DNA of 64,000 nt from Stenotrophomonas sp. ASS1 (GCF_004346925.1 NZ_CP031167.1:640001-704000); one strand, 5' to 3'; positions 36,269 through 46,114 are shown, numbered from the stretch's first letter. Made by a program: numbers and translations. Notes: a model not told the origin generated them from the sequence alone.

Positions 36269-37504
36269 ATGGCGCATTTTGAACTGATCGAAAAGATGGC
36301 ACCCAATGCGGTGATCAAGGTGGTTGGCGTGGGCGGCGGCGGCGGCAATGCCGTGGCGCACATGGTCAACTCGGCGGTGGACGGCGTGGAATTCATCACC
36401 GCCAACACAGACTCGCAGGCCATCAAGAATTGCGGTGCCAAGCTGCAGCTGCAGCTGGGTACCAACGTGACCAAGGGCCTGGGCGCAGGCGCGAACCCGG
36501 AAGTCGGCCGTCAGGCCGCGCTGGAAGACCGTGAGCGCATCATGGACGCCCTGCAGGGTGCGGACATGGTGTTCATCACCGCCGGCATGGGCGGTGGTAC
36601 CGGCACCGGCGCTGCGCCGGTGGTGGCACAGCTGGCCAAGGAAATGGGCATCCTGACCGTGGCCGTGGTCACCAAGCCGTTCCCGTTCGAAGGCCGTCGC
36701 CGCATGCAGGTGGCGCTGAAGGGCATCGAGGAACTGAGCCAGCACTGCGACTCGCTGATCACCATCCCGAACGAGAAGCTGATCACCGTGCTGGGTCGCA
36801 ACGCGACCATGATCCAGGCCTTCCGTGCCGCCAACGACGTGCTGCAGGGCGCCGTGCAGGGCATCGCCGACCTGATCGTGCGTCCGGGCCTGATCAACGT
36901 CGACTTCGCCGACGTGCGCACCGTCATGTCCGAAATGGGCCTGGCGATGATGGGTACCGGCACCGCCCGTGGCGATGACCGCGCCCAGGCCGCCGCCGAA
37001 GCCGCGATCCAGAACCCGCTGCTGGACGATGTGAACCTGGCCGGTGCCAACGGCATCCTGGTCAACATCACCGCCGGCGCCGACTTCACCATGGCCGAGT
37101 TCGACGAAATCGGACGCACCATCGATGGCTTCGCTTCCGAAGACGCCACCGTGGTGGTCGGTACCGTGCTGGATCCGGACATGCAGGACGAAGTGCGCGT
37201 GACCGTGGTCGCTACCGGCCTGAACCGCGTGTCGGCCAGCAAGACCCAGCGTCCGGGCGAGCGTGCGCCGATCAAGCTGGTCCGCAATGCCACCACCGGC
37301 CAGCCGGAATTCGGTGACTTCGACAACGGCGGCGACGCCGTGTCCAAGGCCGTGGGCGGCATGGGTCTGGGCCTGCGTCGCGCCAGCAGCGATACCGCGG
37401 CAGCCTCCGCTCCCTCGGCCCCGGCCGCTTCGGCCCCGGCGGCGGCGGAACTGCCGAACGACTACCTGGACATCCCGGCGTTCCTGCGCCGCCAGGCGGA
37501 CTAA
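36269..37504 (+). CDS. ftsZ: Cell division GTPase FtsZ
   Basis: The tubulin homologue that forms the Z ring. 411 residues. GTP motifs [14 protein letters not shown] near 20-33, tubulin signature [11 protein letters not shown] near 108-118, T7 synergy region [12 protein letters not shown] variable Ala/Pro-rich linker (about 365-392) leads to the conserved C-terminal peptide [14 protein letters not shown] that binds FtsA and other partners. Separated from ftsA by 170 bp and from lpxC by 205 bp, so it may be partly independently transcribed. Confidence 0.98.
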   Translation: MAHFELIEKMAPNAVIKVVGVGGGGGNAVAHMVNSAVDGVEFITANTDSQAIKNCGAKLQLQLGTNVTKGLGAGANPEVGRQAALEDRERIMDALQGADMVFITAGMGGGTGTGAAPVVAQLAKEMGILTVAVVTKPFPFEGRRRMQVALKGIEELSQHCDSLITIPNEKLITVLGRNATMIQAFRAANDVLQGAVQGIADLIVRPGLINVDFADVRTVMSEMGLAMMGTGTARGDDRAQAAAEAAIQNPLLDDVNLAGANGILVNITAGADFTMAEFDEIGRTIDGFASEDATVVVGTVLDPDMQDEVRVTVVATGLNRVSASKTQRPGERAPIKLVRNATTGQPEFGDFDNGGDAVSKAVGGMGLGLRRASSDTAAASAPSAPAASAPAAAELPNDYLDIPAFLRRQAD

Positions 37505-37512
37505 GCGGGGCG

Positions 37513-37534
37513 CCCGGGGCTTGTCCTCCCCGGG
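37513..37534 (+). terminator. Weak hairpin after ftsZ
   Basis: Stem CCCGGGG / CCCCGGG with an 8-base loop begins 9 bp past the ftsZ stop. No T-run follows, so it may be a partial terminator or mRNA 3' stabiliser ahead of lpxC. Confidence 0.45.
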
Positions 37535-37709
37535 TTGCGCCACCATGTCCTGAAAACGCGGGCGCCGGGCCAGGATGGGTCCGGCTGCCCTGCTTCACGC
37601 GCGTCCCCGCGGCGTGCCGGTGCGTCCTGCCGGCAGCCTTCACTGGCGTTTCAGCCAGGGTAGGGGAGGGCGCGTGTTAATCTAATGTGTCACTTCCGGC
37701 CCATCCCCC

Positions 37710-38621
37710 ATGATCCAGCAACGCACCCTCAAGAACACGATCCGCGCCACCGGCGTTGGCCTGCACAGCGGTGACAAGGTCTACATGACCCTGCGCCCGG
37801 CACCGGTCAACCATGGGATCGTGTTCCGTCGCGTGGATCTGGACCCGGTGGTGGAAGTGCCGGCCAAGGCCGAACTGGTCACCGAAGTGACCCTGTGCAC
37901 CGGCCTGACCTGCAACGACGCCAAGATCCAGACCGTCGAACACCTGATGTCGGCGCTGGCCGGCCTGGGTGTGGACAACATCATCGTCGAACTGTCCTCG
38001 GCCGAGCTGCCGATCATGGACGGTTCGGCCGGCCCGTTCGTGTTCCTGCTGCAGTCGGCAGGCATCGTGGAACAGGATGCGCCCAAGCGCTTCATCCGCG
38101 TGCTGAAGACCGTGGAAGTGACCGAGGGCGACAAGGTGGCCCGCTTCAGCCCGTACGAGGGCTACAAGCTGGGCTTCACCATCCAGTTCGATCACCCGAT
38201 GATCCCGGCCAAGCAGTCGCGCCAGGAAATCGAGTTCTCGACGCTGGCCTACACCAAGGAAATCTCCCGCGCGCGCACCTTCGGTTTCATGCGCGACCTG
38301 GAATACATGCGCGAGCGCAACCTGGGCCTGGGCGGTTCGATGGACAACGCCATCGTGCTGGACGAGTTCCGCGTGCTCAACGAAGACGGCCTGCGCTACG
38401 CCGACGAATTCGTGCGCCACAAGATCCTCGACGCGATCGGCGACCTCTATCTGGCCGGTGGCCAGGTGCTGGGTGCCTACGAAGGCTTCAAGTCCGGTCA
38501 CGCCCTCAACAACAAGCTGGTGCGGGCGCTGATGGCCGACGCCACCGCCTGGGAATGGGTCAGCTTCGACTCGCCGGCCACCCCGGACCCGGTGGAATAT
38601 GCCACTCCGGCCTACGCCTGA
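37710..38621 (+). CDS. lpxC: UDP-3-O-acyl-N-acetylglucosamine deacetylase LpxC
   Basis: The committed, zinc-dependent step of lipid A synthesis. 303 residues. Zinc ligands are in VEHLMSAL (His) and [14 protein letters not shown] (His and Asp); [17 protein letters not shown] and MDGSAGPF are substrate motifs. A possible -10 (TAATCT, 37678-37683) lies 26 bp upstream. Its position after ftsZ is the classical end of the dcw cluster and links outer-membrane and peptidoglycan synthesis. Confidence 0.97.
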   Translation: MIQQRTLKNTIRATGVGLHSGDKVYMTLRPAPVNHGIVFRRVDLDPVVEVPAKAELVTEVTLCTGLTCNDAKIQTVEHLMSALAGLGVDNIIVELSSAELPIMDGSAGPFVFLLQSAGIVEQDAPKRFIRVLKTVEVTEGDKVARFSPYEGYKLGFTIQFDHPMIPAKQSRQEIEFSTLAYTKEISRARTFGFMRDLEYMRERNLGLGGSMDNAIVLDEFRVLNEDGLRYADEFVRHKILDAIGDLYLAGGQVLGAYEGFKSGHALNNKLVRALMADATAWEWVSFDSPATPDPVEYATPAYA

Positions 38622-38649
38622 TTCCTGTAGATCGTTGAATTGAAAGACA

Positions 38650-38684
38650 AAAGCGCCGCCTTCCAGGGCGGCGTTGTCGTTTCA
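38650..38684 (+). terminator. Hairpin terminator after lpxC
   Basis: Stem GCGCCGCC / GGCGGCGTTG region with loop TTCCAG, preceded by A-rich AAAGACAAAA and followed by TTGTCGTTTC. It closes the dcw transcript. Confidence 0.7.
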
Positions 38685-38903
38685 GGCGTGTCCGGCGCAT
38701 TCAGCATGCTTGACGCGCGTCAAGGCCGGTTCGAGGTCACGGTTTTGTGAACCTGTTGGATCGGAAGCCTGAATTTAACGTAGTTTTAACAACAATCTAA
38801 CGACAGGCCCCCGGATGGCAGCTAGGATGCGACCCGGCCCCCGAAATGTTTCACGCCGTGGTGACACGCGCGACGGGGAGCGGAGCCGGATGCTCCGTTG
38901 TCG
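38685..38903. other. Convergent spacer between lpxC and dciA with an AT-rich patch
   Basis: Both flanking genes point into this space. It holds an unusually AT-rich patch (about 38770-38802, TTTAACGTAGTTTTAAC) and, at 38885-38901, a hairpin CGGAGC-CGGAT-GCTCCG that could end dciA. A promoter for a small RNA here is possible but was not demonstrated. Confidence 0.35.
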
Positions 38904-39353
38904 TCAGGACCGCTTCTTCGGCTTCGAAGGAACGTCCTGCAGGCAAGCCAAGGCGTCGCGTAGCCCTTTGTGCGTGGCGGCTGAAACTGCGTGGGGTCCA
39001 TTCCGGTTGTCGAGCGCTGGGGAGCGCGTGGGAGTGGGAGACGCAGTCTTGATGGTCACCTTGGTGGCCTTCAGCCCGATGGAACGGGCCGCGTCGAGCA
39101 ACTGGGCTTCGGCAAGCCGCAACTTGGCATGCCAGACCGGGGACTCGACGAGAAAAACGAGGTGTTCCCCGTCCACATTGGCCAGCCGGCAACGGCTGCG
39201 CAGAGGTGGCGGCAACTGGGGGCGCAACTGACGGTCCAGCGCGTCGAGCCACAAGGCACGCCGCAGCGGGTTCCCGCTTTTGTCCGCCATCACCGCATCC
39301 AGCGCCGGCTTCGGCACTGACGCGGGGCGAACGCTGGATTTCGGCTCAGACAT
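38904..39353 (-). CDS. dciA: DciA-type (DUF721) replicative helicase loader
   Basis: A 149-residue DUF721 protein. The core is LDRQLRPQLPPPLRSRCRLANVDGEHLVFLVESPVWHAKLRL, with the KH-like fold known for DciA, and a Lys-rich C-terminal tail. DciA assists loading of the DnaB helicase in bacteria that lack the phage-derived DnaC/DnaI loaders. It is placed between lpxC and the M23 peptidase/secA, the same setting as in Pseudomonas. It is divergent from the peptidase with only 12 bp between the start codons. Confidence 0.85.
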   Translation of the reverse strand: MSEPKSSVRPASVPKPALDAVMADKSGNPLRRALWLDALDRQLRPQLPPPLRSRCRLANVDGEHLVFLVESPVWHAKLRLAEAQLLDAARSIGLKATKVTIKTASPTPTRSPALDNRNGPHAVSAATHKGLRDALACLQDVPSKPKKRS

Positions 39354-39365
39354 GAAAACTCACTG

Positions 39366-40322
39366 ATGGCATTCAAAAAGATCGTAATCAAAACGCGTGA
39401 AGGACAGGCCAAAGCGTCGCCCATCGCGCGTTTGCGGTTCTATTTCGAGGACCGCCCCCGCGCCCTGCTGGGCAGTGTGCTCGGGGTAGGCTGCATTATC
39501 GGCCTTGCCGGCGGCATTGGCGCCAGCGCGCTGAATGATTCCCGCCTGCAGGCCAAGGTCGAGCGCCAGGATGCAGAGCTGGCCAAGGTCAAGCGCGATG
39601 CGCAGACCCAGGTCAACGCGCTGGCGGCCCGCCTCGGCGAGCTGCAGGCCCAGGCCACCCGCCTCAACGCCCTCGGCGAACGGCTGACCCAGATGGGCAA
39701 GCTGGAAGACGGCGAGTTCGACTTCAACGAGACCCCCGGTCTCGGTGACGGCGACGCCGGCGGCCCGACCAGCGACATCCCGGTCAAGGACGTCAACGCC
39801 GACTTACAGGTGCTGGAGCAGCGCTTCGCTGCTTCAGGCCGCCAGTTGTCGGTGATGGAATCGCTGATGTTCGACCACCAGCTGCAGCAGAACGCCGTGC
39901 CGTCGCGCATGCCGATCCGCAACAGCTACGTGACCTCCGGTTTCGGCACCCGTGCCGACCCGTTCGGGCGCGGTGCCGCCACCCACAAGGGCATGGACTT
40001 CCACGCCAAGGTCGGTGACCCGGTGATGGCCGTCGCCGAAGGCGTGGTCAGCTTCGCCGGCGTGAAGGGCGGCTACGGCAACGTGGTCGACGTCGACCAC
40101 GGTAACGGCTACGTCACCCGCTACGCGCACAATTCGCGCCTGGTGGTGAAGGTCGGCGACCTGGTGCGTGCCGGGCAGGAAGTGGCCAAGGCCGGTTCCA
40201 CCGGTCGTTCGACCGGCGCCCACGTGCACTTCGAGGTGTGGGAGAACGGCAACGTGGTCAACCCGCGCAAGTTCCTCGGCGACGGCGGCAACACGCCGGT
40301 CGGCCGCGTCAGCCGCGGCTGA
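39366..40322 (+). CDS. Membrane-anchored M23 family metallopeptidase
   Basis: A 318-residue peptidoglycan hydrolase or hydrolase regulator of the LytM/M23 group. One N-terminal membrane helix (LLGSVLGVGCIIGLAGGIGA, about 35-55), a coiled coil (about 60-115), and a C-terminal M23 domain from about 185. Zinc/catalytic residues appear intact: HKGMDFHAKVGDPV, and GAHVHFEVWENG with the HxH motif. That suggests active endopeptidase activity rather than an EnvC/NlpD-type activator with lost ligands. Its place before secA is conserved in xanthomonads and pseudomonads. Confidence 0.9.
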   Translation: MAFKKIVIKTREGQAKASPIARLRFYFEDRPRALLGSVLGVGCIIGLAGGIGASALNDSRLQAKVERQDAELAKVKRDAQTQVNALAARLGELQAQATRLNALGERLTQMGKLEDGEFDFNETPGLGDGDAGGPTSDIPVKDVNADLQVLEQRFAASGRQLSVMESLMFDHQLQQNAVPSRMPIRNSYVTSGFGTRADPFGRGAATHKGMDFHAKVGDPVMAVAEGVVSFAGVKGGYGNVVDVDHGNGYVTRYAHNSRLVVKVGDLVRAGQEVAKAGSTGRSTGAHVHFEVWENGNVVNPRKFLGDGGNTPVGRVSRG

Positions 40323-40639
40323 TGCCCCATTGGGGTGCCGGCTGCCGTCGGCACTACCGCCCCCGGAGTACGGGGGCAGCGCCGTAGGCGCGGGGGTGTG
40401 GAGGCGAGGTAAGTGGGGCCCACGGTTCGCGCAGCGAAGCGTGGGAGCGCCAGCGCGCATGCGCTGACGCGTACCCGGCCAGCGGCCGGCACTACCCCTC
40501 GGGGTTGAAACCTCAGCCGGCCGTCCCAAGCTACAATGGGTGTTGCCATCGACAGGGCGCCAGGCGCCCTGTTTCGTTTGCGGCGGACGGATCCCAAGGG
40601 GGAGGCCGGGCGTCGTGTCCATCCAACCCGGTTCCTTCA
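40323..40639 (+). promoter_or_regulatory. secA upstream region with repeats, promoter and leader hairpin
   Basis: Degenerate SMAG arms sit at 40334-40360 and 40477-40498. A -10-like TACAAT is at 40532-40537. About 16 bases later the leader holds a compact hairpin, CAGGGCG-CCAGG-CGCCCTG (40553-40571), followed by TTTCGTTTG, which looks like an intrinsic terminator ahead of the secA start. No ORF is convincing here; SecM is not seen. Confidence 0.55.
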
Positions 40640-43372
40640 ATGATCAACAGCCTGCTTACCCGCGTATTTGGCAGTCGTAACGAACGACAGCTGCGCCAGC
40701 TCAACCGCATCGTCGCCAAGATCAATGCGCTGGAGCCGGAGATCGAGAAGCTTTCCGACGAGCAGCTTCAGGCCAAGACGCCGGAGTTCAAGCAGCGCAT
40801 CGCCGACGGTGAAGCCCTGGACAAGGTGCTGCCGGAAGCGTTCGCGGTCTGCCGCGAAGCCGGTCGCCGCGTGCTGGGCATGCGCCACTACGACGTGCAG
40901 CTGATCGGCGGCATGGTGCTTCACCTGGGCAAGATCGCAGAAATGCGCACCGGTGAAGGCAAGACCCTGGTGGCGACCCTGCCGGTGTACCTCAACGCGC
41001 TGGAAGGCAAGGGCGTGCACGTGGTCACCGTGAACGACTACCTGGCGCGCCGCGACGCCGCGCAGATGGGCAAGCTGTACAACTGGCTGGGCCTGAGCGT
41101 GGGCGTGGTGTACCCGGGCATGCCGCACAGCGACAAGCGCGAAGCCTACGCCTCGGACATCACCTACGGCACCAACAACGAATTCGGCTTCGACTACCTG
41201 CGCGACAACATGGCGCTGTCCAAGGCCGACCGCTACCAGCGCGGCCTGCACTACGCCATCGTCGACGAAGTCGACTCCATCCTGATCGACGAAGCGCGTA
41301 CCCCGCTGATCATCTCCGGACCGGCCGACGATTCCCCGGAGCTGTACATCCGCGTCAACCGCGTCGTGCCGAACCTGGTCAAGCAGGAAGCGGAAGACGG
41401 CGAAGGCGACTTCTGGGTCGATGAGAAGGGCAAGCAGGTGCACCTGTCCGAAGCGGGCATGGAGCACGCCGAGCAGCTGCTGGTCGAGGCCGGCATCCTC
41501 GACGGCGAGACCGAAGGCCTGTACGCGCCGCAGAACCTGACCGTGGTCCACCACCTGAACGCCGCGCTGCGCGCGCACGCGATCTACCAGCGTGACGTGG
41601 ATTACATCGTGCGCGATGGCGAAGTGGTCATCGTCGATGAGTTCACCGGCCGCACCCTGTCCGGCCGCCGCTGGTCCGATGGCCTGCACCAGGCGGTGGA
41701 AGCGAAGGAAGGCGTGCCGGTCCAGCGCGAGAACCAGACGCTGGCGAGCATCACCTTCCAGAACCTGTTCCGCATGTACAAGAAGCTGTCCGGCATGACC
41801 GGTACGGCCGATACCGAAGCCTTCGAGTTCCAGAGCATCTACGGCCTGGAAGTGGTGGTGATCCCGACCAACCGCCCGACCATCCGCAAGGACAGCCCGG
41901 ACCAGGTATTCCTGAACCGCAAGGGCAAGTTCAATGCGGTGCTGGCCGACATCGAAGAGTGCGCCAAGCGCGGCCAGCCGGTGCTGGTGGGTACCACCTC
42001 GATCGAAACCTCGGAAATGCTGTCCGAGCACCTGCGCAAGGCGGGCGTGAAGCACGAAGTGCTCAACGCCAAGCAGCATGACCGCGAAGCGACCATCGTC
42101 GCCAATGCCGGCCGTCCGGCGGCCGTGACCATCGCCACCAACATGGCCGGCCGCGGTACCGACATCGTGCTGGGCGGTTCGCTGGAAGCGGAGATCCACG
42201 AGCTGGGCGAAGGCGCGACCGACGAACAGAAGGCCGCGGTCAAGGCCGATTGGCAGAAGCGCCACGAGGCCGTCAAGGCTGCCGGCGGCCTGCACATCGT
42301 CGGTACCGAGCGCCATGAATCGCGCCGTATCGACAACCAGCTGCGCGGCCGTTCGGGCCGCCAGGGTGACCCGGGTTCGTCCCGCTTCTACCTGTCGCTG
42401 GAAGACAACCTGATGCGCATCTTCGCCTCCGACTGGGTGCAGAAGGCCATGCGCATGATGGGCATGAAGGAAGACGACGTCATCGAGGACCGCCTGGTCA
42501 GCCGCCAGATCGAGAAGGCACAGCGCAAGGTCGAGGCCCACAACTTCGACATCCGCAAGAACCTGCTGGACTTCGACGACGTCAACAACGACCAGCGCAA
42601 GGTGATCTACGCACAGCGCGATGAACTGCTGGACGCCGAGTCGGTGAAGGACAACGTCGACGGCATCCGCGACGACGTGATCTTCGACGTGGTGGCCCGC
42701 TTCGTGCCGCCGAACTCGATCGACGAGCAGTGGGACCTGCGTGGCCTGGAAGCGACCCTGGAGTCGGACTTCGGCCTGCAGATGTCACTGACCGACCTGG
42801 TCAAGTCGCACGAAGAGCTGGACGCCGAAGCCATCGCTGCCAAGGTGCAGGAGCGCGTCAACCAGCACTTTGCCGAGAAGGAAGCCGGTGTCGGTGAGGA
42901 AACCATGCGCGCGCTGGAGAAGCACGTGATGCTGACCGTGCTGGACCAGAGCTGGAAGGAGCACCTGGCGCGCATGGACTACCTGCGCCAGGGCATCTAC
43001 CTGCGTGGTTACGCGCAGAAGCAGCCGAAGCAGGAGTACAAGAAGGAAGCCTTCGAGCTGTTCTCGGACATGCTGGAGAACGTCAAGCGCGAAGTGGTGA
43101 CCCTGCTGTCGCGCGTGCGCATCCGCAGCGACGAGGAAGTGCAGGCGCTGGAAGCAGCCGAACGCCAGCAGGCCGAAGCGCGCCTGAGCCAGTCGCAGTT
43201 CCAGCACCAGGACGTGGGCGGCTACAGCGCCGACGAGGAAGCCGCGCAGGTGCAGGCTGCCCAGCAGGGCATTGCACAGGCGCAGCGCGATGAGCCGAAG
43301 ATCGGCCGCAACGATCCATGCCCGTGCGGCAGTGGCAAGAAGTACAAGCACTGCCACGGCCAGCTGAGCTGA
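40640..43372 (+). CDS. secA: Preprotein translocase ATPase SecA
   Basis: The motor that drives unfolded preproteins through SecYEG. 910 residues. Walker A MRTGEGKT near 100-107, DEVD box [12 protein letters not shown], the second helicase half with [13 protein letters not shown] and [13 protein letters not shown]. The C-terminal zinc tail [13 protein letters not shown] binds SecB. ATG 40640 gives [18 protein letters not shown], the usual start; upstream codons fall in the leader. Ends in a strong terminator. Confidence 0.98.
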   Translation: MINSLLTRVFGSRNERQLRQLNRIVAKINALEPEIEKLSDEQLQAKTPEFKQRIADGEALDKVLPEAFAVCREAGRRVLGMRHYDVQLIGGMVLHLGKIAEMRTGEGKTLVATLPVYLNALEGKGVHVVTVNDYLARRDAAQMGKLYNWLGLSVGVVYPGMPHSDKREAYASDITYGTNNEFGFDYLRDNMALSKADRYQRGLHYAIVDEVDSILIDEARTPLIISGPADDSPELYIRVNRVVPNLVKQEAEDGEGDFWVDEKGKQVHLSEAGMEHAEQLLVEAGILDGETEGLYAPQNLTVVHHLNAALRAHAIYQRDVDYIVRDGEVVIVDEFTGRTLSGRRWSDGLHQAVEAKEGVPVQRENQTLASITFQNLFRMYKKLSGMTGTADTEAFEFQSIYGLEVVVIPTNRPTIRKDSPDQVFLNRKGKFNAVLADIEECAKRGQPVLVGTTSIETSEMLSEHLRKAGVKHEVLNAKQHDREATIVANAGRPAAVTIATNMAGRGTDIVLGGSLEAEIHELGEGATDEQKAAVKADWQKRHEAVKAAGGLHIVGTERHESRRIDNQLRGRSGRQGDPGSSRFYLSLEDNLMRIFASDWVQKAMRMMGMKEDDVIEDRLVSRQIEKAQRKVEAHNFDIRKNLLDFDDVNNDQRKVIYAQRDELLDAESVKDNVDGIRDDVIFDVVARFVPPNSIDEQWDLRGLEATLESDFGLQMSLTDLVKSHEELDAEAIAAKVQERVNQHFAEKEAGVGEETMRALEKHVMLTVLDQSWKEHLARMDYLRQGIYLRGYAQKQPKQEYKKEAFELFSDMLENVKREVVTLLSRVRIRSDEEVQALEAAERQQAEARLSQSQFQHQDVGGYSADEEAAQVQAAQQGIAQAQRDEPKIGRNDPCPCGSGKKYKHCHGQLS

Positions 43373-43376
43373 CCCC

Positions 43377-43408
43377 GAAGAGCCCCGCGAAAGCGGGGCT
43401 CTTTTTTC
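43377..43408 (+). terminator. Rho-independent terminator of secA
   Basis: Stem AGCCCCGC / GCGGGGCT with GAAA tetraloop and a run of six T. Confidence 0.93.
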
Positions 43409-43485
43409 ATGGCGGCTGTTTCGCGGGGCTGATCCGGCCCGATCCGAGATTGCGCGGGCCGCCCTGTTCTGGGCATGCTTCCCCC

Positions 43486-44442
43486 ATGGCTCCCCCCACC
43501 CGATCGATCCACGTCGTGGCCGCCGTCATCACCGACGCCCGTGGCCGCGTGCTGCTCAACCGTCGTACCGAGAACCGCGACATGGCCGGCCTGTGGGAGT
43601 TCCCCGGCGGCAAGCGCGAATCCGGCGAGACCTCCGAACAGGCGTTGGTTCGCGAGCTGCGCGAGGAACTGGGCATCGAAGCCGATGTCGGCGAATGGCT
43701 GATGGATGTGCCGCAGCGCTACCCGGACAAGCACCTGACCCTGGAAGTGCGCCACGTGCGCAGCTGGAAGGGGACGCCACGTGGCCGCGAGGGCCAGGCC
43801 ATTACCTGGGTGGCGCCGGACAAACTGGGTCGCTATTCGATGCCACCGGCCGATCTGCCGGTGGTGGCCGCGCTGCGCCAACCCGACAGCTACCTGATCA
43901 CCCCGGCGCCGGCCGATGACGCCGACGGCGTGCAGCACTGGCATGAGCAGCTGAAGCGTGTGGTGGCGGCGGGCCAGCAGCGCATCCAGCTGCGGTTGCC
44001 GACGGCACATCCGGAGCGCCAGGCGATGGTCGAACAGGCCGTGCGCGCGCATCGTCGCAGCGGGGTGCAGTGGCTGCTCAACCGCGATATCGAACGCGCG
44101 CGCGTACTGGGCGTTGGGGTGCACCTGGGCAGCGAGCAGCTGCTGGAGCTGTCGCAGCGTCCGCTGCCTGAAGGCCAGCTGGTGGCCGCGTCCTGCCATG
44201 ACCTGCAGCAGCTGCAGGCCGCACAGCGGTTGGGCTGCGACTTCGCCGTGCTTGGCCCGGTGCAGGCCACGGCCAGTCATCCCGATGCCGTGCCGCTGGG
44301 CTGGAACGCGTTCGCCGAGCTGCGTGCGCAGGTGTCACTACCGATCTACGCCCTGGGCGGCATGGGCCGCGGTCACATCGCCGAAGCGCGTCGCCATGGT
44401 GGGCAGGGCATCGCCGCCATCCGCGCGCTGTGGCCGGCGTGA
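43486..44442 (+). CDS. Nudix hydrolase fused to a ThiE-like domain (MutT family)
   Basis: A 318-residue two-domain protein. Residues 1-130 are a MutT-type Nudix domain: Nudix box GGKRESGETSEQALVRELREELG, consistent with cleaning 8-oxo-dGTP. Residues about 140-318 resemble thiamine-phosphate synthase (VHLGSEQLLELSQRPL, GCDFAVLGPVQATASHP, IYALGGMG). Such MutT-ThiE fusions occur downstream of secA in pseudomonads too. Whether the ThiE half is catalytic is unknown. ATG 43486 was chosen as the first start after the secA terminator. Confidence 0.88.
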   Translation: MAPPTRSIHVVAAVITDARGRVLLNRRTENRDMAGLWEFPGGKRESGETSEQALVRELREELGIEADVGEWLMDVPQRYPDKHLTLEVRHVRSWKGTPRGREGQAITWVAPDKLGRYSMPPADLPVVAALRQPDSYLITPAPADDADGVQHWHEQLKRVVAAGQQRIQLRLPTAHPERQAMVEQAVRAHRRSGVQWLLNRDIERARVLGVGVHLGSEQLLELSQRPLPEGQLVAASCHDLQQLQAAQRLGCDFAVLGPVQATASHPDAVPLGWNAFAELRAQVSLPIYALGGMGRGHIAEARRHGGQGIAAIRALWPA

Positions 44443-44458
44443 TGCAAACAGGGTCGGA

Positions 44459-45043
44459 TCACAGCGTGATCCAGAAACACCCGTACTGGCGCCGCAACCC
44501 CAGCACCGTCGAAGCGCGCGACGCGCTGCCGGGCAGGGTCTGCTCCAGGCGCAGGCCGATGGGATGCCGCGCCACAGAGGCCACAGGGTCGGATCCCAAC
44601 GCGGCAGGGCTCTGATCCTCATCCTGCGATTGCGGCAGCGCCTGTGACGGATACACCGGCACCACGTCCACCAGGGGCCGCCGCGCCAAGGATTCCAGCT
44701 GGCCGAGGATGCGCTGCGCGCCCGCATCGGAAACCGCGCCCCACAGATACAGTGAGGACAGCCGATTCACATCGTTGCTGACGATGCCGACGCGCAGCGC
44801 GTCCACCAGTTCACTCAGCCGCCGCGGGCAGCGTGCCCCCAGGGTGTCGCGCTGCAGGGTGTTGCCGGCGGGCGCAGGCGGTGGCAACCGCGACCGCGCG
44901 CCCAGGCTGTCGCAGGGCCGGTCGGTGTAGACGCTTTGGCCCTGGGCATCGGTGCAGCGGTTCAGGCGCGTGGACTGTGCGTGGGCGGCGCTCGACAGAA
45001 CGCACAGCGGCAGCAGCAACAGCAGGAAGGAAAGCCGGATCAT
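44459..45043 (-). CDS. DUF4124-type exported protein with repeat-derived segments
   Basis: A 194-residue protein with signal peptide MIRLSFLLLLLPLCVLSSAAHA. The DUF4124 pattern follows: RCTDAQGQSVYTDRPC. Middle and C-terminal parts are uncharacterised. Residues about 142-153 (DQSPAALGSDP) are encoded by a GGGTCGGATCC-family palindrome (44586-44618), and the stop codon itself lies in another palindrome (GGATCACAGCGTGATCC, 44457-44473). Probably periplasmic. Function unknown. Confidence 0.75.
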   Translation of the reverse strand: MIRLSFLLLLLPLCVLSSAAHAQSTRLNRCTDAQGQSVYTDRPCDSLGARSRLPPPAPAGNTLQRDTLGARCPRRLSELVDALRVGIVSNDVNRLSSLYLWGAVSDAGAQRILGQLESLARRPLVDVVPVYPSQALPQSQDEDQSPAALGSDPVASVARHPIGLRLEQTLPGSASRASTVLGLRRQYGCFWITL

Positions 45044-45083
45044 CCTCGCAGGGTAGCGCCGATCACGCTTGCGCGCCGTGCTG

Positions 45084-45911
45084 TCAGCCCTGCAGCAGCT
45101 TCAGCACCGAAGTGGTCGGCTTGGCCAGGTTCAAGGTGTAGAAGTGCAGGCCGGGTGCGCCGCCTTCGATCAGGCGCTGGCACAGCTTGGCCACCACTTC
45201 AGTGCCGAATGCACGCACCGACTCTGCATCATCGCCATAGGCCTGCATCTTGCGGCTGATCCAGCGCGGGATCTCCGCACCGCACTGTTCGGAGAAGCGG
45301 CGCAGCTGGCTGAAGTTGGCGATCGGCATGATGCCGGGCGTGATCGGTACCTGCACGCCCAGCCGCCGCACTTCGTCGACGAAATGGAAGTAGGCATCAG
45401 GGTTGAAGAAGTACTGGGTGATCGCCGCATCGGCACCGGCGTCGATCTTGGCCTTGAAATGCTTCAGGTCGGCCAGTGCGTCGGAAGCCTGCGGGTGCGT
45501 TTCGGGGTACGCGCCCACTTCGATATGGAACGCATCGCCGTGCTCGGCGCGGATGAAGTCGATCAGTTCGGCGGCATAGCGCATGTCACCGGGGAAACCC
45601 ATGCCCGACGGCAGATCGCCGCGCAGCGCGACCAGGCGGCGGCAGCCGATGGCGCGATACAGCTTGAGCAGCTCGCGGATTTCCTGACGGGTGCCGCCGA
45701 CGCAGGACAGATGCGGTGCGGCATCGAAGCCATGGTGCTGGTTGAGATGGCGCACGGTCTCGGAGGTATAGCTCAGGGTCGAGCCACCGGCGCCGAAGGT
45801 ACACGACACGTACTCGGGACCGTAGTCCTTCAGCCTGGCCGCGGCGCGGTCCAGCTGGCTGCGCTGTTCGTCGGTCTTGGGCGGATAGAACTCGAAGCTG
45901 ATGGCGGTCAT
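45084..45911 (-). CDS. metF: 5,10-methylenetetrahydrofolate reductase
   Basis: FAD enzyme that makes 5-methyl-THF for methionine synthesis. 275 residues, TIM barrel. Motifs: ISFEFYPPKT at the N-terminus, TFGAGGSTL, ALRGDLP, DAAITQYFFN with the folate/FAD contacts, and ITPGIMPI. A -10-like TATACT (minus strand, 45941-45946) lies about 30 bp upstream, overlapped by a possible operator. It uses the methylene-THF supplied by glyA. Confidence 0.97.
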   Translation of the reverse strand: MTAISFEFYPPKTDEQRSQLDRAAARLKDYGPEYVSCTFGAGGSTLSYTSETVRHLNQHHGFDAAPHLSCVGGTRQEIRELLKLYRAIGCRRLVALRGDLPSGMGFPGDMRYAAELIDFIRAEHGDAFHIEVGAYPETHPQASDALADLKHFKAKIDAGADAAITQYFFNPDAYFHFVDEVRRLGVQVPITPGIMPIANFSQLRRFSEQCGAEIPRWISRKMQAYGDDAESVRAFGTEVVAKLCQRLIEGGAPGLHFYTLNLAKPTTSVLKLLQG

Positions 45912-45940
45912 GGCACGGGCGGCAGCGGCGGGTGCGGATT

Positions 45941-45973
45941 AGTATATCGCTTCATCAAGATGGATGTTGTCAA
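45941..45973 (-). promoter_or_regulatory. metF promoter region with candidate operator
   Basis: TATACT (45941-45946) and TTGACA (45968-45973) occur on the minus strand, though 21 bp apart. Between and over them lies ATATCGCTTCATCAAGATGG (plus strand, 45944-45963). A partly similar ATATCCCTTGATTCGGATGG stands before metK at 62109-62128. Binding by a methionine-cycle regulator such as SahR or MetR is possible, not shown. Confidence 0.4.
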
Positions 45974-46114
45974 TTTCTGCGGGCGTATATCGTCAGCCGC
46001 CTGCGACCGTTCGCCCCGGCGATCGGCCGCTGCTCCGAAATCGCCCCCCGGGTGCCATGGCCGGCGGCACGCTGTTCCCATCCCGGCAACACCCACCCGA
46101 CGAAGGAGCAGACG

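Noticed and set aside
40637..42541. 634-codon leftward frame opposite secA
   Set aside because: Mirror of SecA coding sequence; no recognisable protein features.
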